Source: Helicobacter sp. TUL
GTDB lineage: Bacteria > Campylobacterota > Campylobacteria > Campylobacterales > Helicobacteraceae
Length of the DNA: 64,000 nt
Reading direction: 5' to 3'
Assembly (NCBI RefSeq): GCF_002287135.1
Contig: NZ_NESU01000002.1
Location: 1 to 64,000 of the forward strand
The translations under genes were made by a program, and so were the position numbers. Numbering within the stretch: the stretch's first letter is position 1; every line of letters starts with the position of its first letter. The notes beneath the pieces are model-generated. The model was given only the letters and a program-made list of their open reading frames with translations. It made no database searches and was not told the origin of the DNA. Shown here in pieces: positions 53,320-62,504 of this stretch.

Positions 53320-53631
53320 GTGAGCCCCAATCAATCCCTACAAGAGAAATATCCGCATTTAGAAGTGAGCGTATTAAAACTTAGTGAAGTGCAAAAGAAT
53401 AATGAGAGTAAAAGAATAGATTCTGAGTTTTTCAAGAAAGAATATTTTGATACTATGGAGACTATACAATTAAATCAAGTTGAATATTTGGGTGATAATA
53501 TGAGATTTAATTCTTGGTATTTGCAACCGATCAAAAAAAGTTTTGAATTAAAAGAAGTGTCCTCTAAATTACTACAAGAGGCTAAAGCCAAAGTAGAATC
53601 TGCGATAGCAAATGGAGTTACATCAAAATGA
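53320..53631 (+). pseudogene. Remnant resembling a restriction-modification specificity (S) subunit
   Basis: A GTG start after 'aaaaggagtgaatt' opens a 103-codon frame. The N-terminal part (HLEVSVLKLSEVQKNNESKR, then IDSEFFKKEYFD) resembles the opening of type I or IIG S subunits in epsilonproteobacteria. The end (SKLLQEAKAKVESAI) resembles the final conserved helix of such proteins. The 300 or more residues of target-recognition domain are missing, so this is most likely an internal deletion. Its stop overlaps the crcB ATG (ATGA). The good ribosome binding site means it may still be translated. Confidence 0.5.
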
Positions 53632-54044
53632 ATTTTTATATGATTGTGTTAGTAGGTTTGGGTGGCTTTTTGGGTGCGGTGTTGCGATTTTTTGTTTATG
53701 AGATAATTTCTAAGCTTACTCATATGTTTGGCTATGCTTTTGGGACACAAGTTTCTTCACTTATTGCGACATTTTTTGTCAATGTTGTTGGCTCTTTTGC
53801 TCTTGGGCTTTTGTTTGCGTATGTCCAAAGCGGAGATTTAAAGCTATTATCCAAAGATATTTGGACACATTTTTTTGGCATAGGGTTTTTAGGGGCATTT
53901 ACGACATTTTCTACTTTTTCGTATGCCAATGTATTGCTTTTGCAAGGCGGCTTGTATGGGCAATTGTTGCTTAACATCATCGGCAATGTCGGAATCTGCC
54001 TTTTGGCGACATTTTGTGGATTTGTGATGTATAGAGGTTCTTGA
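53628..54044 (+). CDS. crcB: Fluoride channel CrcB/Fluc
   Basis: CrcB forms dimeric channels that export fluoride. The 138-aa protein has four transmembrane helices and the conserved GGFLGAVLRF near 12, NVVGSFALG near 47 and GFLGAFTTFSTFS near 83. The ATG overlaps the stop of the S-subunit remnant, so its original promoter may be lost or lie further upstream. I saw no fluoride riboswitch fold before it. Confidence 0.92.
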   Translation: MNFYMIVLVGLGGFLGAVLRFFVYEIISKLTHMFGYAFGTQVSSLIATFFVNVVGSFALGLLFAYVQSGDLKLLSKDIWTHFFGIGFLGAFTTFSTFSYANVLLLQGGLYGQLLLNIIGNVGICLLATFCGFVMYRGS

Positions 54045-54053
54045 TATGAGTCT

Positions 54054-54392
54054 TTAACTCACAAGTTTAAGCCCAACGCTAGAGCCGACAATAAGTGCAA
54101 GGAAAAAGAGTTTGCTTGGGGTTTTAGATTCTTTAAAAAATATAACCCCCACAAGCACGCCACCACACGCACCAATTCCTGTCCATATTGCATAAGCACT
54201 TGACATCGTAATCTCACGCATTGCCACACTCAAAAGCCCAAAGCTTATGATAAATAGCACAGCAATCACAAGTAAAAAAAGTTTATTGTTGGTATCGCTA
54301 AATTTTTTCATACTAAAGACACCTGCTATCTCTGCCAACCCTGCCAAAAAAAGACATATCCACGATATAGTAGATGAAAAATGTTCTAGCAT
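54054..54392 (-). CDS. Small multidrug resistance (SMR/EmrE-like) transporter subunit
   Basis: The 112-aa protein has four transmembrane helices and the essential membrane-embedded Glu in LAGLAEIAGVFSMKKF near residue 20. SMR proteins exchange protons for cations or guanidinium. Its start overlaps the end of the second SMR gene (54386-54793) by 7 bases, so the two probably form a heteromeric pump as in EbrAB or YkkCD. Confidence 0.85.
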   Translation of the reverse strand: MLEHFSSTISWICLFLAGLAEIAGVFSMKKFSDTNNKLFLLVIAVLFIISFGLLSVAMREITMSSAYAIWTGIGACGGVLVGVIFFKESKTPSKLFFLALIVGSSVGLKLVS

Positions 54393-54793
54393 GTATGTTC
54401 TTTTGCTTGCGCGTTTTTGTCTCGCATAAGGTTATCAAGACCAAGTTCTACGGAAATATCTTGCGTGATTTTCTGTTCGCTTTTGCTTTTGCTTGTGAGT
54501 TTTAGCCCTATGACACCAAAAAGCAAAGTGCCAATGAGTATGATTTGCACAAAATCTATGCTTTCACCAAAAACTAACATTTCGGCTATGACAATTCCAG
54601 CCGATCCAATCCCGACAAAAACGGCATACGCCACACTTACTTCAAGTTTTTTGGTTGCCAAAATCATAAGGCAAAACGATATGAGAATCCCAAGAAATGT
54701 AAGGCAATACAGCCAAAAGCTATTGGCATATTTAAGACCGCTTACCCAAAATATTTCAACAATACCACCAAGGATAACTAAAAGCCAACCCAT
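54386..54793 (-). CDS. Small multidrug resistance transporter subunit with longer C-terminus
   Basis: The 135-aa protein has four transmembrane helices with the essential Glu in LGGIVEIFWVSGLKYAN near residue 13. About 30 polar residues at the C-terminus (KSKSEQKITQDISVELG) exceed the usual 105-110 aa SMR length, as in the longer subunit of paired SMR pumps. The W in EIFWVSGLKYA resembles the Gdx/SugE branch. It precedes and overlaps the partner gene. Confidence 0.85.
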   Translation of the reverse strand: MGWLLVILGGIVEIFWVSGLKYANSFWLYCLTFLGILISFCLMILATKKLEVSVAYAVFVGIGSAGIVIAEMLVFGESIDFVQIILIGTLLFGVIGLKLTSKSKSEQKITQDISVELGLDNLMRDKNAQAKEHTC

Positions 54794-54829
54794 ACATACT
54801 CTAGTTTATGAAATGAAAGGAATGTGTGT

Positions 54830-55666
54830 TTATGTGTCGCCAAGCTCTTTTGCTCGATTAACCGCCGTAATTCCTGCCTCAATAAACGCTCCGCGCACTC
54901 CGCATTTTTCAAGTGTCGCTAAGCCCCTTGCGGTCGTGCCAGATGGAGATGTAACGGCAATTTTTATGTCATCAGGATTTTTGTGTTGCAAGAGTGTAGC
55001 AAATGCCTCAAAAGTTTGTGCGACAAGCTCTTTGCTTTGCTCATAGTTTAGTCCATGGTAGATTCCACTATCGATGAGACTTTGTGCTACTAACGCTAGA
55101 AATGCCGGTGTGCTACCACTTGTGGCAATAGAAGCGTCAATAAGTGATTCGTTGCTTACCATTACACAATTCCCAAAGCTATTGACAAGCTTATATACCG
55201 CAGATTCTATGATTTTAGAATCCACATCTGCATTGCTTTGCACATACACACAATTTGCGGATTTGCCATAGAGTGCTCCGATATTTGGCATAATACGCAC
55301 CATATTTTGTGCCTTGAGTGTTTCTGCAAGTGTCGCAATACGCACTCCAGCCATTACGCTATAGACAATATGTGCTTCCCCAATATATGTAAATGCCCTT
55401 AGTGCATGTGGTTTCACACACAACAACACTTCAGCATCTTGTATATCTAGCGGTGTATGAGAATCTGCAAAAAGCGGCTTGATATGTGGGTGTGCGAGTG
55501 TATCACAAAGATTTTTAGCTTTTGAGAGATCGCGTCCGACTATGAGGATTTCATATTTTTGGAAAGCTTTAGATTTAATCATACCCTCTAAGATAGCGCG
55601 CGCCATATTGCCATAGCCCACACATATGAGCTTGGCTTGTTTGGTGGATTGTGTGTGAAGACTCAT
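54830..55666 (-). CDS. proC: Pyrroline-5-carboxylate reductase
   Basis: ProC makes proline from pyrroline-5-carboxylate with NAD(P)H. The protein has the dinucleotide-binding VGYGNMARAILEGM, VKPHALR near 94, and the family signature ATSPSGTTARGLATLEKCG near the C-terminus. I start it at the ATG at 55664-55666 (278 aa). The frame is open 15 codons further into fliW, but that would add an atypical N-terminus. It lies 5 bases after fliW. Confidence 0.93.
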   Translation of the reverse strand: MSLHTQSTKQAKLICVGYGNMARAILEGMIKSKAFQKYEILIVGRDLSKAKNLCDTLAHPHIKPLFADSHTPLDIQDAEVLLCVKPHALRAFTYIGEAHIVYSVMAGVRIATLAETLKAQNMVRIMPNIGALYGKSANCVYVQSNADVDSKIIESAVYKLVNSFGNCVMVSNESLIDASIATSGSTPAFLALVAQSLIDSGIYHGLNYEQSKELVAQTFEAFATLLQHKNPDDIKIAVTSPSGTTARGLATLEKCGVRGAFIEAGITAVNRAKELGDT

Positions 55667-55671
55667 GGAAG

Positions 55672-56091
55672 TTAATTTGTGGCTTGGGTGTTTGTTTCGC
55701 TTTTGTCGCAATACACTCTTATAGGTTCAGCAATGGAATATTGCGGATAATTAATACTATCTAGCACGACTTGCGCCATTGTGTGGTTATCGAAATTAAA
55801 AACGAGTGGAGCAAGAAAATTTATCGTAGAATCTTCGATAGGGTTTTGGAGCACCATTATATTAGCAACAAGGAGATTCTTGCAATTATCAAGATCAAGA
55901 AGAAGTTTTAATGCAGTGGGTATTTCAAATTCATAATTACGCAATAAAAAAGGATTTACAAGGGTAAATGTGGGCACACCGCCATCGCCATCAGGATTAC
56001 TCACTCTCATAAATAATTCATCAATTTTTTCGAATTCCATACGAGTAACCCGCTCAAAGCCCAAAATAGGCGATTTGACTTCAAAAATCAT
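55672..56091 (-). CDS. fliW: Flagellar assembly factor FliW
   Basis: FliW binds flagellin and CsrA and thereby times flagellin translation. The 139-aa protein starts [15 protein letters not shown] and has [20 protein letters not shown] near 88-107. The ATG at 56089-56091 lies 7 bases after 'ggtggag'. An in-frame ATG 12 bases upstream overlaps that site and is rejected. It is coupled to proC. A TAGAAT -10 box lies at 56138-56143. Confidence 0.93.
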   Translation of the reverse strand: MIFEVKSPILGFERVTRMEFEKIDELFMRVSNPDGDGGVPTFTLVNPFLLRNYEFEIPTALKLLLDLDNCKNLLVANIMVLQNPIEDSTINFLAPLVFNFDNHTMAQVVLDSINYPQYSIAEPIRVYCDKSETNTQATN

Positions 56092-56137
56092 AACAAACTC
56101 CACCGCTAAGATTCGAGATCTACTAAATTAAACCTTT

Positions 56138-56143
56138 ATTCTA
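56138..56143 (-). promoter_or_regulatory. -10 box of fliW-proC
   Basis: TAGAAT on the minus strand (attcta on plus) in 'atgctagaataaag', about 47 bases before the fliW ATG. Confidence 0.45.
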
Positions 56144-56203
56144 GCATAAAATACTTATGATTTTATTATAAGTGCAAGTGGCGCTATGGTAGAAATTTAG
56201 TGC

Positions 56204-56209
56204 TACAAT
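56204..56209 (+). promoter_or_regulatory. -10 box of the 56256 lipoprotein gene, with palindrome just downstream
   Basis: TACAAT in 'agtgctacaatt'. The 12-base palindrome ATGTGATCACAT at 56216-56227 covers the expected transcription start and could be an operator. Which regulator binds it is unknown. Confidence 0.4.
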
Positions 56210-56255
56210 TAAAATATGTGATCACATGTAGATTTATTTCAAGACAAGGTGCAAA

Positions 56256-56579
56256 ATGAAAAGTTTTTGGCTACACGCTGTGTGGATAGTATGGGTTATT
56301 GTAGGCGTGAGTGGGTGTGGTAAAGATACAAGCTTTACTTGTGAAAACGCACAGGTGCAAGAGAGTATCAAACAAATGCTAAGCATAGAATTACACGATT
56401 TACAATCTGATAGCATAACGCTTTTTGATATTCAAACATTAGATACAAACGAGAATCTTTTGCAATGTCAAGCGATGATAGAGGGCAGTGCACCCCAAAT
56501 TATGGCGCTTAATCCTTTGCATTATGAGGTAACAAAGGATTTGCGTGTAACATTGGTATTCACGCTCCCTCAAGAGTAA
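56256..56579 (+). CDS. Small lipoprotein
   Basis: The 107-aa protein has a lipoprotein signal peptide ending in the lipobox VSGCGKD (Cys near 21). The rest is a compact alpha/beta domain with two more cysteines (near 29 and 72) that could pair. The ATG follows 'gacaaggtgcaaa'. I do not recognise the family. It should sit in the inner or outer membrane, facing the periplasm. Confidence 0.7.
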   Translation: MKSFWLHAVWIVWVIVGVSGCGKDTSFTCENAQVQESIKQMLSIELHDLQSDSITLFDIQTLDTNENLLQCQAMIEGSAPQIMALNPLHYEVTKDLRVTLVFTLPQE

Positions 56580-56596
56580 GGCACATATTACAAGGT

Positions 56597-56908
56597 TTAT
56601 GGCGTGGGCATACGACCATATGGGCGATTGCGAAATTGTTCATAAAATAGAGGTGGCTTAGAGAGATAATTGGTGTAGTCTTGTATAAATTCGTATTTTT
56701 TGTAGGGCTTTCCTAAGCCTAGTATATCCTCATCTTCATCTTTCAAATTTTCCCATAACTCAAGGTGTTGTTGTAATTCATCATCATAAGAATCTTCTTG
56801 GGAATCTAGATATTGCAAATGAGAATAATCTATTGCGTTTTCAGACGCATAGAGATGTGCAAAAAGTAGCAAAGCAATTATCCATAGCCTAGAGAAATTC
56901 AGATACAT
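56597..56908 (-). CDS. Small exported acidic protein
   Basis: The 103-aa product has a signal peptide (about 1-21, ending LYASEN) and a very acidic mature part (SQEDSYDDELQ, KDEDEDILG), then an aromatic, Pro-rich tail (PLFYEQFRNRPYGRMPTP). The ATG follows 'cggaggcgat'. A TATAAT -10 box lies at 56936-56941. No family is recognised. Confidence 0.65.
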   Translation of the reverse strand: MYLNFSRLWIIALLLFAHLYASENAIDYSHLQYLDSQEDSYDDELQQHLELWENLKDEDEDILGLGKPYKKYEFIQDYTNYLSKPPLFYEQFRNRPYGRMPTP

Positions 56909-56935
56909 ATCGCCTCCGTATTTATAGGGTTTTAT

Positions 56936-56941
56936 ATTATA
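56936..56941 (-). promoter_or_regulatory. -10 box of the 56597-56908 gene
   Basis: TATAAT read on the minus strand (attata on plus), 28 bases upstream of the ATG. Confidence 0.5.
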
Positions 56942-56983
56942 GCAAAAGCCTTAGGTTTTATATGTTTTATCTTGGGACTTTGT

Positions 56984-56989
56984 TATAAT
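56984..56989 (+). promoter_or_regulatory. -10 box of the dcu gene
   Basis: TATAAT in 'tttgttataatcgc', 32 bases before the ATG at 57021. Confidence 0.55.
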
Positions 56990-57020
56990 CGCAATCACAA
57001 AACATCAATAAAGGGGTCGT

Positions 57021-58610
57021 ATGGAATTTTTTACTAGTCTTAGCGAGGGTGTGCAATTTGCTATACAGATTGTTGTCGTGCTTGTATGTCTGTTTTATGG
57101 TGCGCGTAAGGGTGGCGTAGCATTAGGATTGCTAGGAGGTATTGGCATTTTAATGTTGATATTCCTATTTCATGTTAAGCCAGGTAAGCCAGCTGTAGAT
57201 GTGATGCTTACGATTCTTGCGGTTGTTGTTGCTTCAGCGACTTTGCAAGCAAGTGGTGGTTTAGATGTTATGTTGCAGATTGCAGAGAGAATCTTGCGCA
57301 GAAATCCGAGATTTTTGACAATCCTTGCGCCTTTTGTAACGTGCTTTTTGACAATTCTTTGTGGGACAGGGCATGTAGTGTATACAATTATGCCTATTAT
57401 CTATGATATTGCTATCAAAAACAATATACGCCCAGAGCGACCAATGGCAGCCTCTTCTATATCCTCGCAAATGGGGATTATTGCCTCGCCTGTATCTGTG
57501 GCGGTTGTAAGCCTTACTGCTTTATTACTTAATGCAAAACATCCATTAGCAGGTTTTGATGGATATATTAATCTCTTGCAAATTACCATTCCTAGCACAC
57601 TTTTTGGGGTGCTTTGTATAGGGATTTTTTCTTGGTTTAGGGGCAAAGATCTTGACAAAGATGAAGAGTTCCAAAACCACCTCAAAGATCCAGAATTTAA
57701 AAAATATGTCTATGGGGATACAAAAACACTGCTTAATGTCAAATTGCCAAAAAAAGATTGGGTAGCGATGTGGATCTTTTTGGCAGCTATAGGGCTTGTT
57801 GCACTTATTGGTGTATTTGATGCGCTTAAGCCAAATTGGGGACAAAAGATGAGTTATACATATACAATCTCACAAGATAGCACAATTTCTTGGGTTCCTA
57901 GTGGTGATAATAAAGGCACAATTGATCTTAAGACACTTGGACTTGATCAAACAAGCAAGACTACTCAAGATGGCGAAAAAACAAGCAATTTCAAAGAAGC
58001 ATTAGATTCTGGTGTGCTTGTAGCAAATCCACAAAAAGATAAGTTAGGCAATCCAAGTTATGACTATATTTCAATGGTCAATGTGATTCAAGCCTTTATG
58101 TTGTTGGCGGGTGCACTGATTATTATTTTTACGAATACAGATGTTAAAAAAATAGGCTCAAATGAGATTTTCCGATCGGGCATGATTGCTCTTGTGGCAG
58201 TGTTTGGAATCTCTTGGATGGCAGATACGATGTTTGAGGTGCATACTCCAATGATGAAAGCCGTGCTTGGCGATGTAGTAAAAGATTACCCTTGGACATA
58301 CGCGTTGATGTTACTTCTTATTTCAAAATTTGTGAATTCTCAAGCCGCAGCTATAGCGGCATTTGTGCCATTGGCACTTAATATTGGTGTGGAGCCAGGT
58401 ATCATCGTAGCTTTTGCCGCAGCGTGCTATGGCTATTATATCTTGCCAACATATCCAAGCGATCTTGCGACAATTCAGTTTGATAGATCAGGGACGACAA
58501 GAATTGGGCGATTTGTGATAAATCATAGCTTTATTTTACCCGGTCTTATAGGGGTGTTTTCTTCTTGTTGTGCAGGTTATGTGCTTGCAATGGTTGCAGG
58601 GTATCTGTAA
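57021..58610 (+). CDS. Anaerobic C4-dicarboxylate transporter, Dcu family
   Basis: Dcu carriers exchange fumarate, malate or aspartate for succinate during anaerobic growth. The 529-aa protein has the family's membrane segments, including VFACH-free core motifs such as [17 protein letters not shown] near 118, [20 protein letters not shown] near 139 and [17 protein letters not shown] near 440. Typical DcuA/DcuB proteins have about 440 aa. An extra hydrophilic block of some 75 residues (about 275-350) accounts for the difference. The ATG follows 'aaaggggtcgt'. DcuA or DcuB cannot be told from motifs. Confidence 0.9.
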   Translation: MEFFTSLSEGVQFAIQIVVVLVCLFYGARKGGVALGLLGGIGILMLIFLFHVKPGKPAVDVMLTILAVVVASATLQASGGLDVMLQIAERILRRNPRFLTILAPFVTCFLTILCGTGHVVYTIMPIIYDIAIKNNIRPERPMAASSISSQMGIIASPVSVAVVSLTALLLNAKHPLAGFDGYINLLQITIPSTLFGVLCIGIFSWFRGKDLDKDEEFQNHLKDPEFKKYVYGDTKTLLNVKLPKKDWVAMWIFLAAIGLVALIGVFDALKPNWGQKMSYTYTISQDSTISWVPSGDNKGTIDLKTLGLDQTSKTTQDGEKTSNFKEALDSGVLVANPQKDKLGNPSYDYISMVNVIQAFMLLAGALIIIFTNTDVKKIGSNEIFRSGMIALVAVFGISWMADTMFEVHTPMMKAVLGDVVKDYPWTYALMLLLISKFVNSQAAAIAAFVPLALNIGVEPGIIVAFAAACYGYYILPTYPSDLATIQFDRSGTTRIGRFVINHSFILPGLIGVFSSCCAGYVLAMVAGYL

Positions 58611-58619
58611 TAATGCGGT

Positions 58620-58651
58620 ATCATAGGGGTTATTTGCATAACTCCTATGAT
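58620..58651. terminator. Bidirectional stem-loop terminator between dcu and dnaE
   Basis: ATCATAGGGGTTAT, loop TTGC, ATAACTCCTATGAT gives a 14-bp stem with one G-T pair. It lies between two convergent genes, 10 bases after the dcu stop and 31 before the dnaE end. The T run is short. Confidence 0.65.
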
Positions 58652-58681
58652 TTAGCGTAATATTATTTGTGATTGGCTTAT

Positions 58682-61600
58682 TTAGCCTACCCAATGCAGT
58701 GTATCAAAGTGTTCTTTGATTGTAGAATCTACCAAGATCTCGCTTATAAAGGTGTATTGTTTATGCTTGTTTTTGAGGAGAATATGCAATTCCCTTGAAC
58801 CTTTATGTGTATGAGAAAATTCTTTAATCTTTGCAAATGTGTGTGAGATGTCATCTAATTGGGAATCTTCACAATCCACGATAAGTGTGAGCGGTGTGCA
58901 GGTGTCTATCACTTGAGGGCGTAGATCAAGCGGAATAGGTGCAGGTGTTTTATCAAGCTCATCTTTTTGTTTTTTTAGTCGCACTTTTTGTTCTTTGGCT
59001 TCCTCTAGGGTGAGTATTTCTAGCACACGCACCTCTTTTGCGTCATTTATCTGCTCTACCTTGCATTTAAACACAAATGGTTCATCAGGATCAGAGTTTA
59101 TAGTTTGTAACTCCTCGAGTTTTAGCAAATGTTTTTCAAAAATAGTAAAGCTTGAGCTGCCACCAAAATCTAGCAATCCCACGATACCATAGGGCTTACC
59201 TTTTTTGCTAATCTTGCGTTTGATTTCAATAATTTTCCCCACAAGCATACATTGGCTACCGATTTCAAGCTCCTCAATATCTGCCATCATACTCACACCC
59301 TTAAGTGTGTCTATTTGTGGTTTAAATCTATCTAGTGGATGTCCGCCAATGTAGATTCCAAGGCATTCAAACTCATATTGCAAAAGCGTATTGGAGTTAT
59401 ATTCTGGGGTATTGTGTATGTGAAGATTTATGCTCGTAGTGTCAAAATCTTCTTCAGCAAAGAGTGAGTTGGTGCCAAATTGCGCATTGCCTTTGTCTTT
59501 TTGCCGTCCTATTTCGCAAATATTTTCGACATTTTCAAACATACTTTTGCGTGAGAATCCTAGATTATCCAAGCTTCCACTTTTTATGAGGGGCTCAAGC
59601 GATCTTTTGGTAAGTTTGGAAAAATCCACGCGCCTAATGAAATCAGCCAAGTCTTTAAACTCACCATTCTTTTCTCGTTCGTTGATAATATCCTCAATAG
59701 GTGCATCACCCAATCCCTTGATAGCACTAAGCCCAAAGACAATTTTTTTCACACCATTAATTTCACTTACGCCAAAATCATTTTCGGAATAATTTACGTG
59801 TGGTGGCAATACTTCAAGGTTGAGTGCTTTTACTTCATTGATGTATTTTGCTACAGATTCTACTTTGCTTGTCTCGCTTGTAAGCATTGCAGCCATAAAT
59901 TCATGTTGATAATATGTTTTGAGATAGGCGGTTTGGTAGGTAATCATCGCATAAGCTGCGGAGTGAGATTTATTAAATCCATATCCTGCAAATTTGACAA
60001 TAAGCTCCCATAAATCCTCGGCTTTTTGCCTATCTAAACCATTGTTGTGCGCACCATCGGCAAACTCTTTTTTGAGGCGTAGCATTTCATCGACTTTCTT
60101 TTTTCCCATTGCGCGTCGCACCAAATCCGCACCGCCAAGTGAGAATCCACCCACTGCTTGGACAATTTGCATGACTTGCTCTTGATAAACGATGATTCCA
60201 TAGGTAGGTTTCAAAATTGGCTCAAGTATGTCAAAAGCATATGTTATAGGTGCTTGTCCGTGTTTGCGCTTGATAAAGTCATCAAGCATACCAGATTCCA
60301 TAGGACCAGGTCGATAGAGCGCAAGCATCGCGATTATGTCCTCAAAGGTGCTAGGTTTTAACTTCTTGCTTAGGTTTTGCATACCCTCAGATTCTATTTG
60401 GAATAATCCAAGCGTGTTGCCACTTTGGATTGTTTCAAAGACCGCAGGATCTTCCATAGGCATAGTAGAAAAGTCTATATCTTTGCCATAGCGCTTTTTT
60501 ATGAGCTTGAGTGCATCATCGATCATAGTAAGAGTTTTTAAGCCCAAAAAGTCAAACTTGATAAGATCCACAGGCTCAAGCCAATCCATAGAGTATTGCG
60601 TAACGACACCTTTTGTTTTGTCATTGGCGTATAGCGGGACTTTGTGCCAAAGCTCTTGAGAAGAATCTATGACAATAGCCGCAGCGTGGATACCGGCATT
60701 GCGCTTTAAGCCCTCAAGTGCTAAGGCACGATCCCACACTTCTTTTGCTTTGGGATTTGTTTGCACAAGTTCGCGGATTTTTGGTTCTTTTTCCCACGCG
60801 CCCTCTTTTTCTTTGCCATCTTTGCCTGTGTGTTTGGTAAGTGTTATACCTAATTCATTTGGAATAAGCTTGGCAAACGCGTCGGCTTCAGAATATGGCA
60901 TTTCTAGCACACGCCCTACATCGCGTATCACACCTTTTGCCAAAAGCGAACCAAAGGTGATCACTTGTGCAACATTGTATTTGCCATACACACGCGTGAC
61001 ATATTCGATCATTTCACCACGGCGACGCTGACAAAAGTCCATATCAATATCGGGCATACTTATGCGTTCAGGATTTAAGAATCGCTCAAAAAGCAAATCA
61101 TATTTGATAGGATCGATATTGGTGATAGCAAGACTATAAGCCACAAGGCTTCCTGCCGCCGAACCTCTTCCCGGTCCGACAGGGATTCCATTAGTTTTGG
61201 CAAAATTGACAAAATCCCACACGATAAGCATATAGCCCGGAAATTTCATATTAGTAATAATATCTATCTCACGCTCTAGCCGCTCTTTGTAGCGATCATG
61301 CTCAGATTGTGGCACATTTTGGAGGCGTTTGGCTAAGCCCTCACGACATTTGTAAGCAAAATACACAGAATCTGTGATAGATTCTAATGGCATACCTAAG
61401 ATGTCTTCTAACCCTTCGTTTTTGGCATATTCTTGTGTGTTTTTAAATGTCGGAGGAGTGGCTGGGGTATTGTGTAGGATAATTTCACCCGTATGCTTGT
61501 TTTTTATTTCTTTATTTTTTAGGCTAATGTTTAGTTGGCATTTTTGGGCAATCTCTTGTGTATTTTCCAACACTTCAGGAATATCCAAAAAGAGTTGTTG

Positions 61601-62359
61601 CATTTGTTCTGGAGATTTGATATAAAATTCCTTGACGATATGTTTGAGACCTTTAGAATCTCCCATAAGCACACGAAAGGCGATATTTTGTGAATCTGCG
61701 TCCTCTTGGAAAGTATAGTGCGTGTCGTTTGTCGCAATAACCTTAATGCCAAGCTCTTTGCCAAGTCTTAGAATCTGCTCATCGATGAAGTATTGATCGC
61801 CAATTCCATGACGCATAATTTCTAGGTAGAAATCTTCCCCAAAAATATCTTTGTATTCAAGCGCGATGTCTTTTGCAACTTCATAGCCTTTTGCACCAAA
61901 ACGCACATTGCGTTCATTTTTTGTATTAAGATGCCAATTTATTTCGCCTTGCAAACACGCTGAACTACAGATTAGCCCCTCGCTTCTCTCACGCAGTAGT
62001 TTTTTGTTGATTCTTGGATAGTAATAAAATCCATTAATAAAAGATTGGGAGCTAAGATACATAAGGTTTTTGTATCCAACTTCATTTTTGGCAAAAAGGC
62101 AAAGATGAAAGCGTTGTTTGATATTTTTATCATTAAGTTCATCGCCATTGTGGATATAGGCTTCTAAACCGATGATAGGATTTATACCCTCTTCTTTCAT
62201 TGCGACATAAAATTCTAATGCCCCAAACATATTGCCATGATCGGTAATTGCAACAGAAGTCATACCTTGTTGGCGAATCTGCTTTGCAAGATTTTTGATT
62301 TTATTTAGCCCATCTAAAAGGGAGAACTCTGTATGCAAATGCAAGTGCGTAAAACTCAT
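58682..62359 (-). CDS. dnaE: DNA polymerase III alpha subunit
   Basis: DnaE is the replicative polymerase. The 1225-aa protein has the PHP domain (FTHLHLHTEFSLLDGLNKI at the start, TDHGNMFGALEFY near 40), GPGRGSAAGSLVAYSL near 392, the catalytic PDIDMDFCQRRRGEMIEYV near 432-450 and the later catalytic region with YQEQVMQIVQAVGGFSLGGA near 726. A C-terminal HhH and OB region follows. A TATAAT -10 box is at 62408-62413. Confidence 0.97.
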   Translation of the reverse strand: MSFTHLHLHTEFSLLDGLNKIKNLAKQIRQQGMTSVAITDHGNMFGALEFYVAMKEEGINPIIGLEAYIHNGDELNDKNIKQRFHLCLFAKNEVGYKNLMYLSSQSFINGFYYYPRINKKLLRERSEGLICSSACLQGEINWHLNTKNERNVRFGAKGYEVAKDIALEYKDIFGEDFYLEIMRHGIGDQYFIDEQILRLGKELGIKVIATNDTHYTFQEDADSQNIAFRVLMGDSKGLKHIVKEFYIKSPEQMQQLFLDIPEVLENTQEIAQKCQLNISLKNKEIKNKHTGEIILHNTPATPPTFKNTQEYAKNEGLEDILGMPLESITDSVYFAYKCREGLAKRLQNVPQSEHDRYKERLEREIDIITNMKFPGYMLIVWDFVNFAKTNGIPVGPGRGSAAGSLVAYSLAITNIDPIKYDLLFERFLNPERISMPDIDMDFCQRRRGEMIEYVTRVYGKYNVAQVITFGSLLAKGVIRDVGRVLEMPYSEADAFAKLIPNELGITLTKHTGKDGKEKEGAWEKEPKIRELVQTNPKAKEVWDRALALEGLKRNAGIHAAAIVIDSSQELWHKVPLYANDKTKGVVTQYSMDWLEPVDLIKFDFLGLKTLTMIDDALKLIKKRYGKDIDFSTMPMEDPAVFETIQSGNTLGLFQIESEGMQNLSKKLKPSTFEDIIAMLALYRPGPMESGMLDDFIKRKHGQAPITYAFDILEPILKPTYGIIVYQEQVMQIVQAVGGFSLGGADLVRRAMGKKKVDEMLRLKKEFADGAHNNGLDRQKAEDLWELIVKFAGYGFNKSHSAAYAMITYQTAYLKTYYQHEFMAAMLTSETSKVESVAKYINEVKALNLEVLPPHVNYSENDFGVSEINGVKKIVFGLSAIKGLGDAPIEDIINEREKNGEFKDLADFIRRVDFSKLTKRSLEPLIKSGSLDNLGFSRKSMFENVENICEIGRQKDKGNAQFGTNSLFAEEDFDTTSINLHIHNTPEYNSNTLLQYEFECLGIYIGGHPLDRFKPQIDTLKGVSMMADIEELEIGSQCMLVGKIIEIKRKISKKGKPYGIVGLLDFGGSSSFTIFEKHLLKLEELQTINSDPDEPFVFKCKVEQINDAKEVRVLEILTLEEAKEQKVRLKKQKDELDKTPAPIPLDLRPQVIDTCTPLTLIVDCEDSQLDDISHTFAKIKEFSHTHKGSRELHILLKNKHKQYTFISEILVDSTIKEHFDTLHWVG

Positions 62360-62407
62360 AGTAATCCTTTACCAGAGAGGTTTTTGGATAGATTATGTAA
62401 TCTTTGT

Positions 62408-62413
62408 ATTATA
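62408..62413 (-). promoter_or_regulatory. -10 box of dnaE
   Basis: TATAAT read on the minus strand (attata on plus) in 'cccactataataca', about 49 bases upstream of the dnaE ATG. Confidence 0.5.
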
Positions 62414-62504
62414 GTGGGATATTTATTTAAAGCCGATAAAATCTTTGCACGATTTTACGATTTATGCATATCATTTATGGAACGCTTAGGGATAAGGACT
62501 TTTA

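Noticed and set aside
53040-53320. Possible fluoride riboswitch before crcB
   Set aside because: I could not find the conserved pseudoknot elements, and crcB starts inside the preceding frame.
53219-53323. 34-codon frame (MQRNKGGGKCHLERND) across the hairpin before the S-subunit remnant
   Set aside because: It has no ribosome binding site and includes the hairpin and the next gene's binding site, so it is probably chance.
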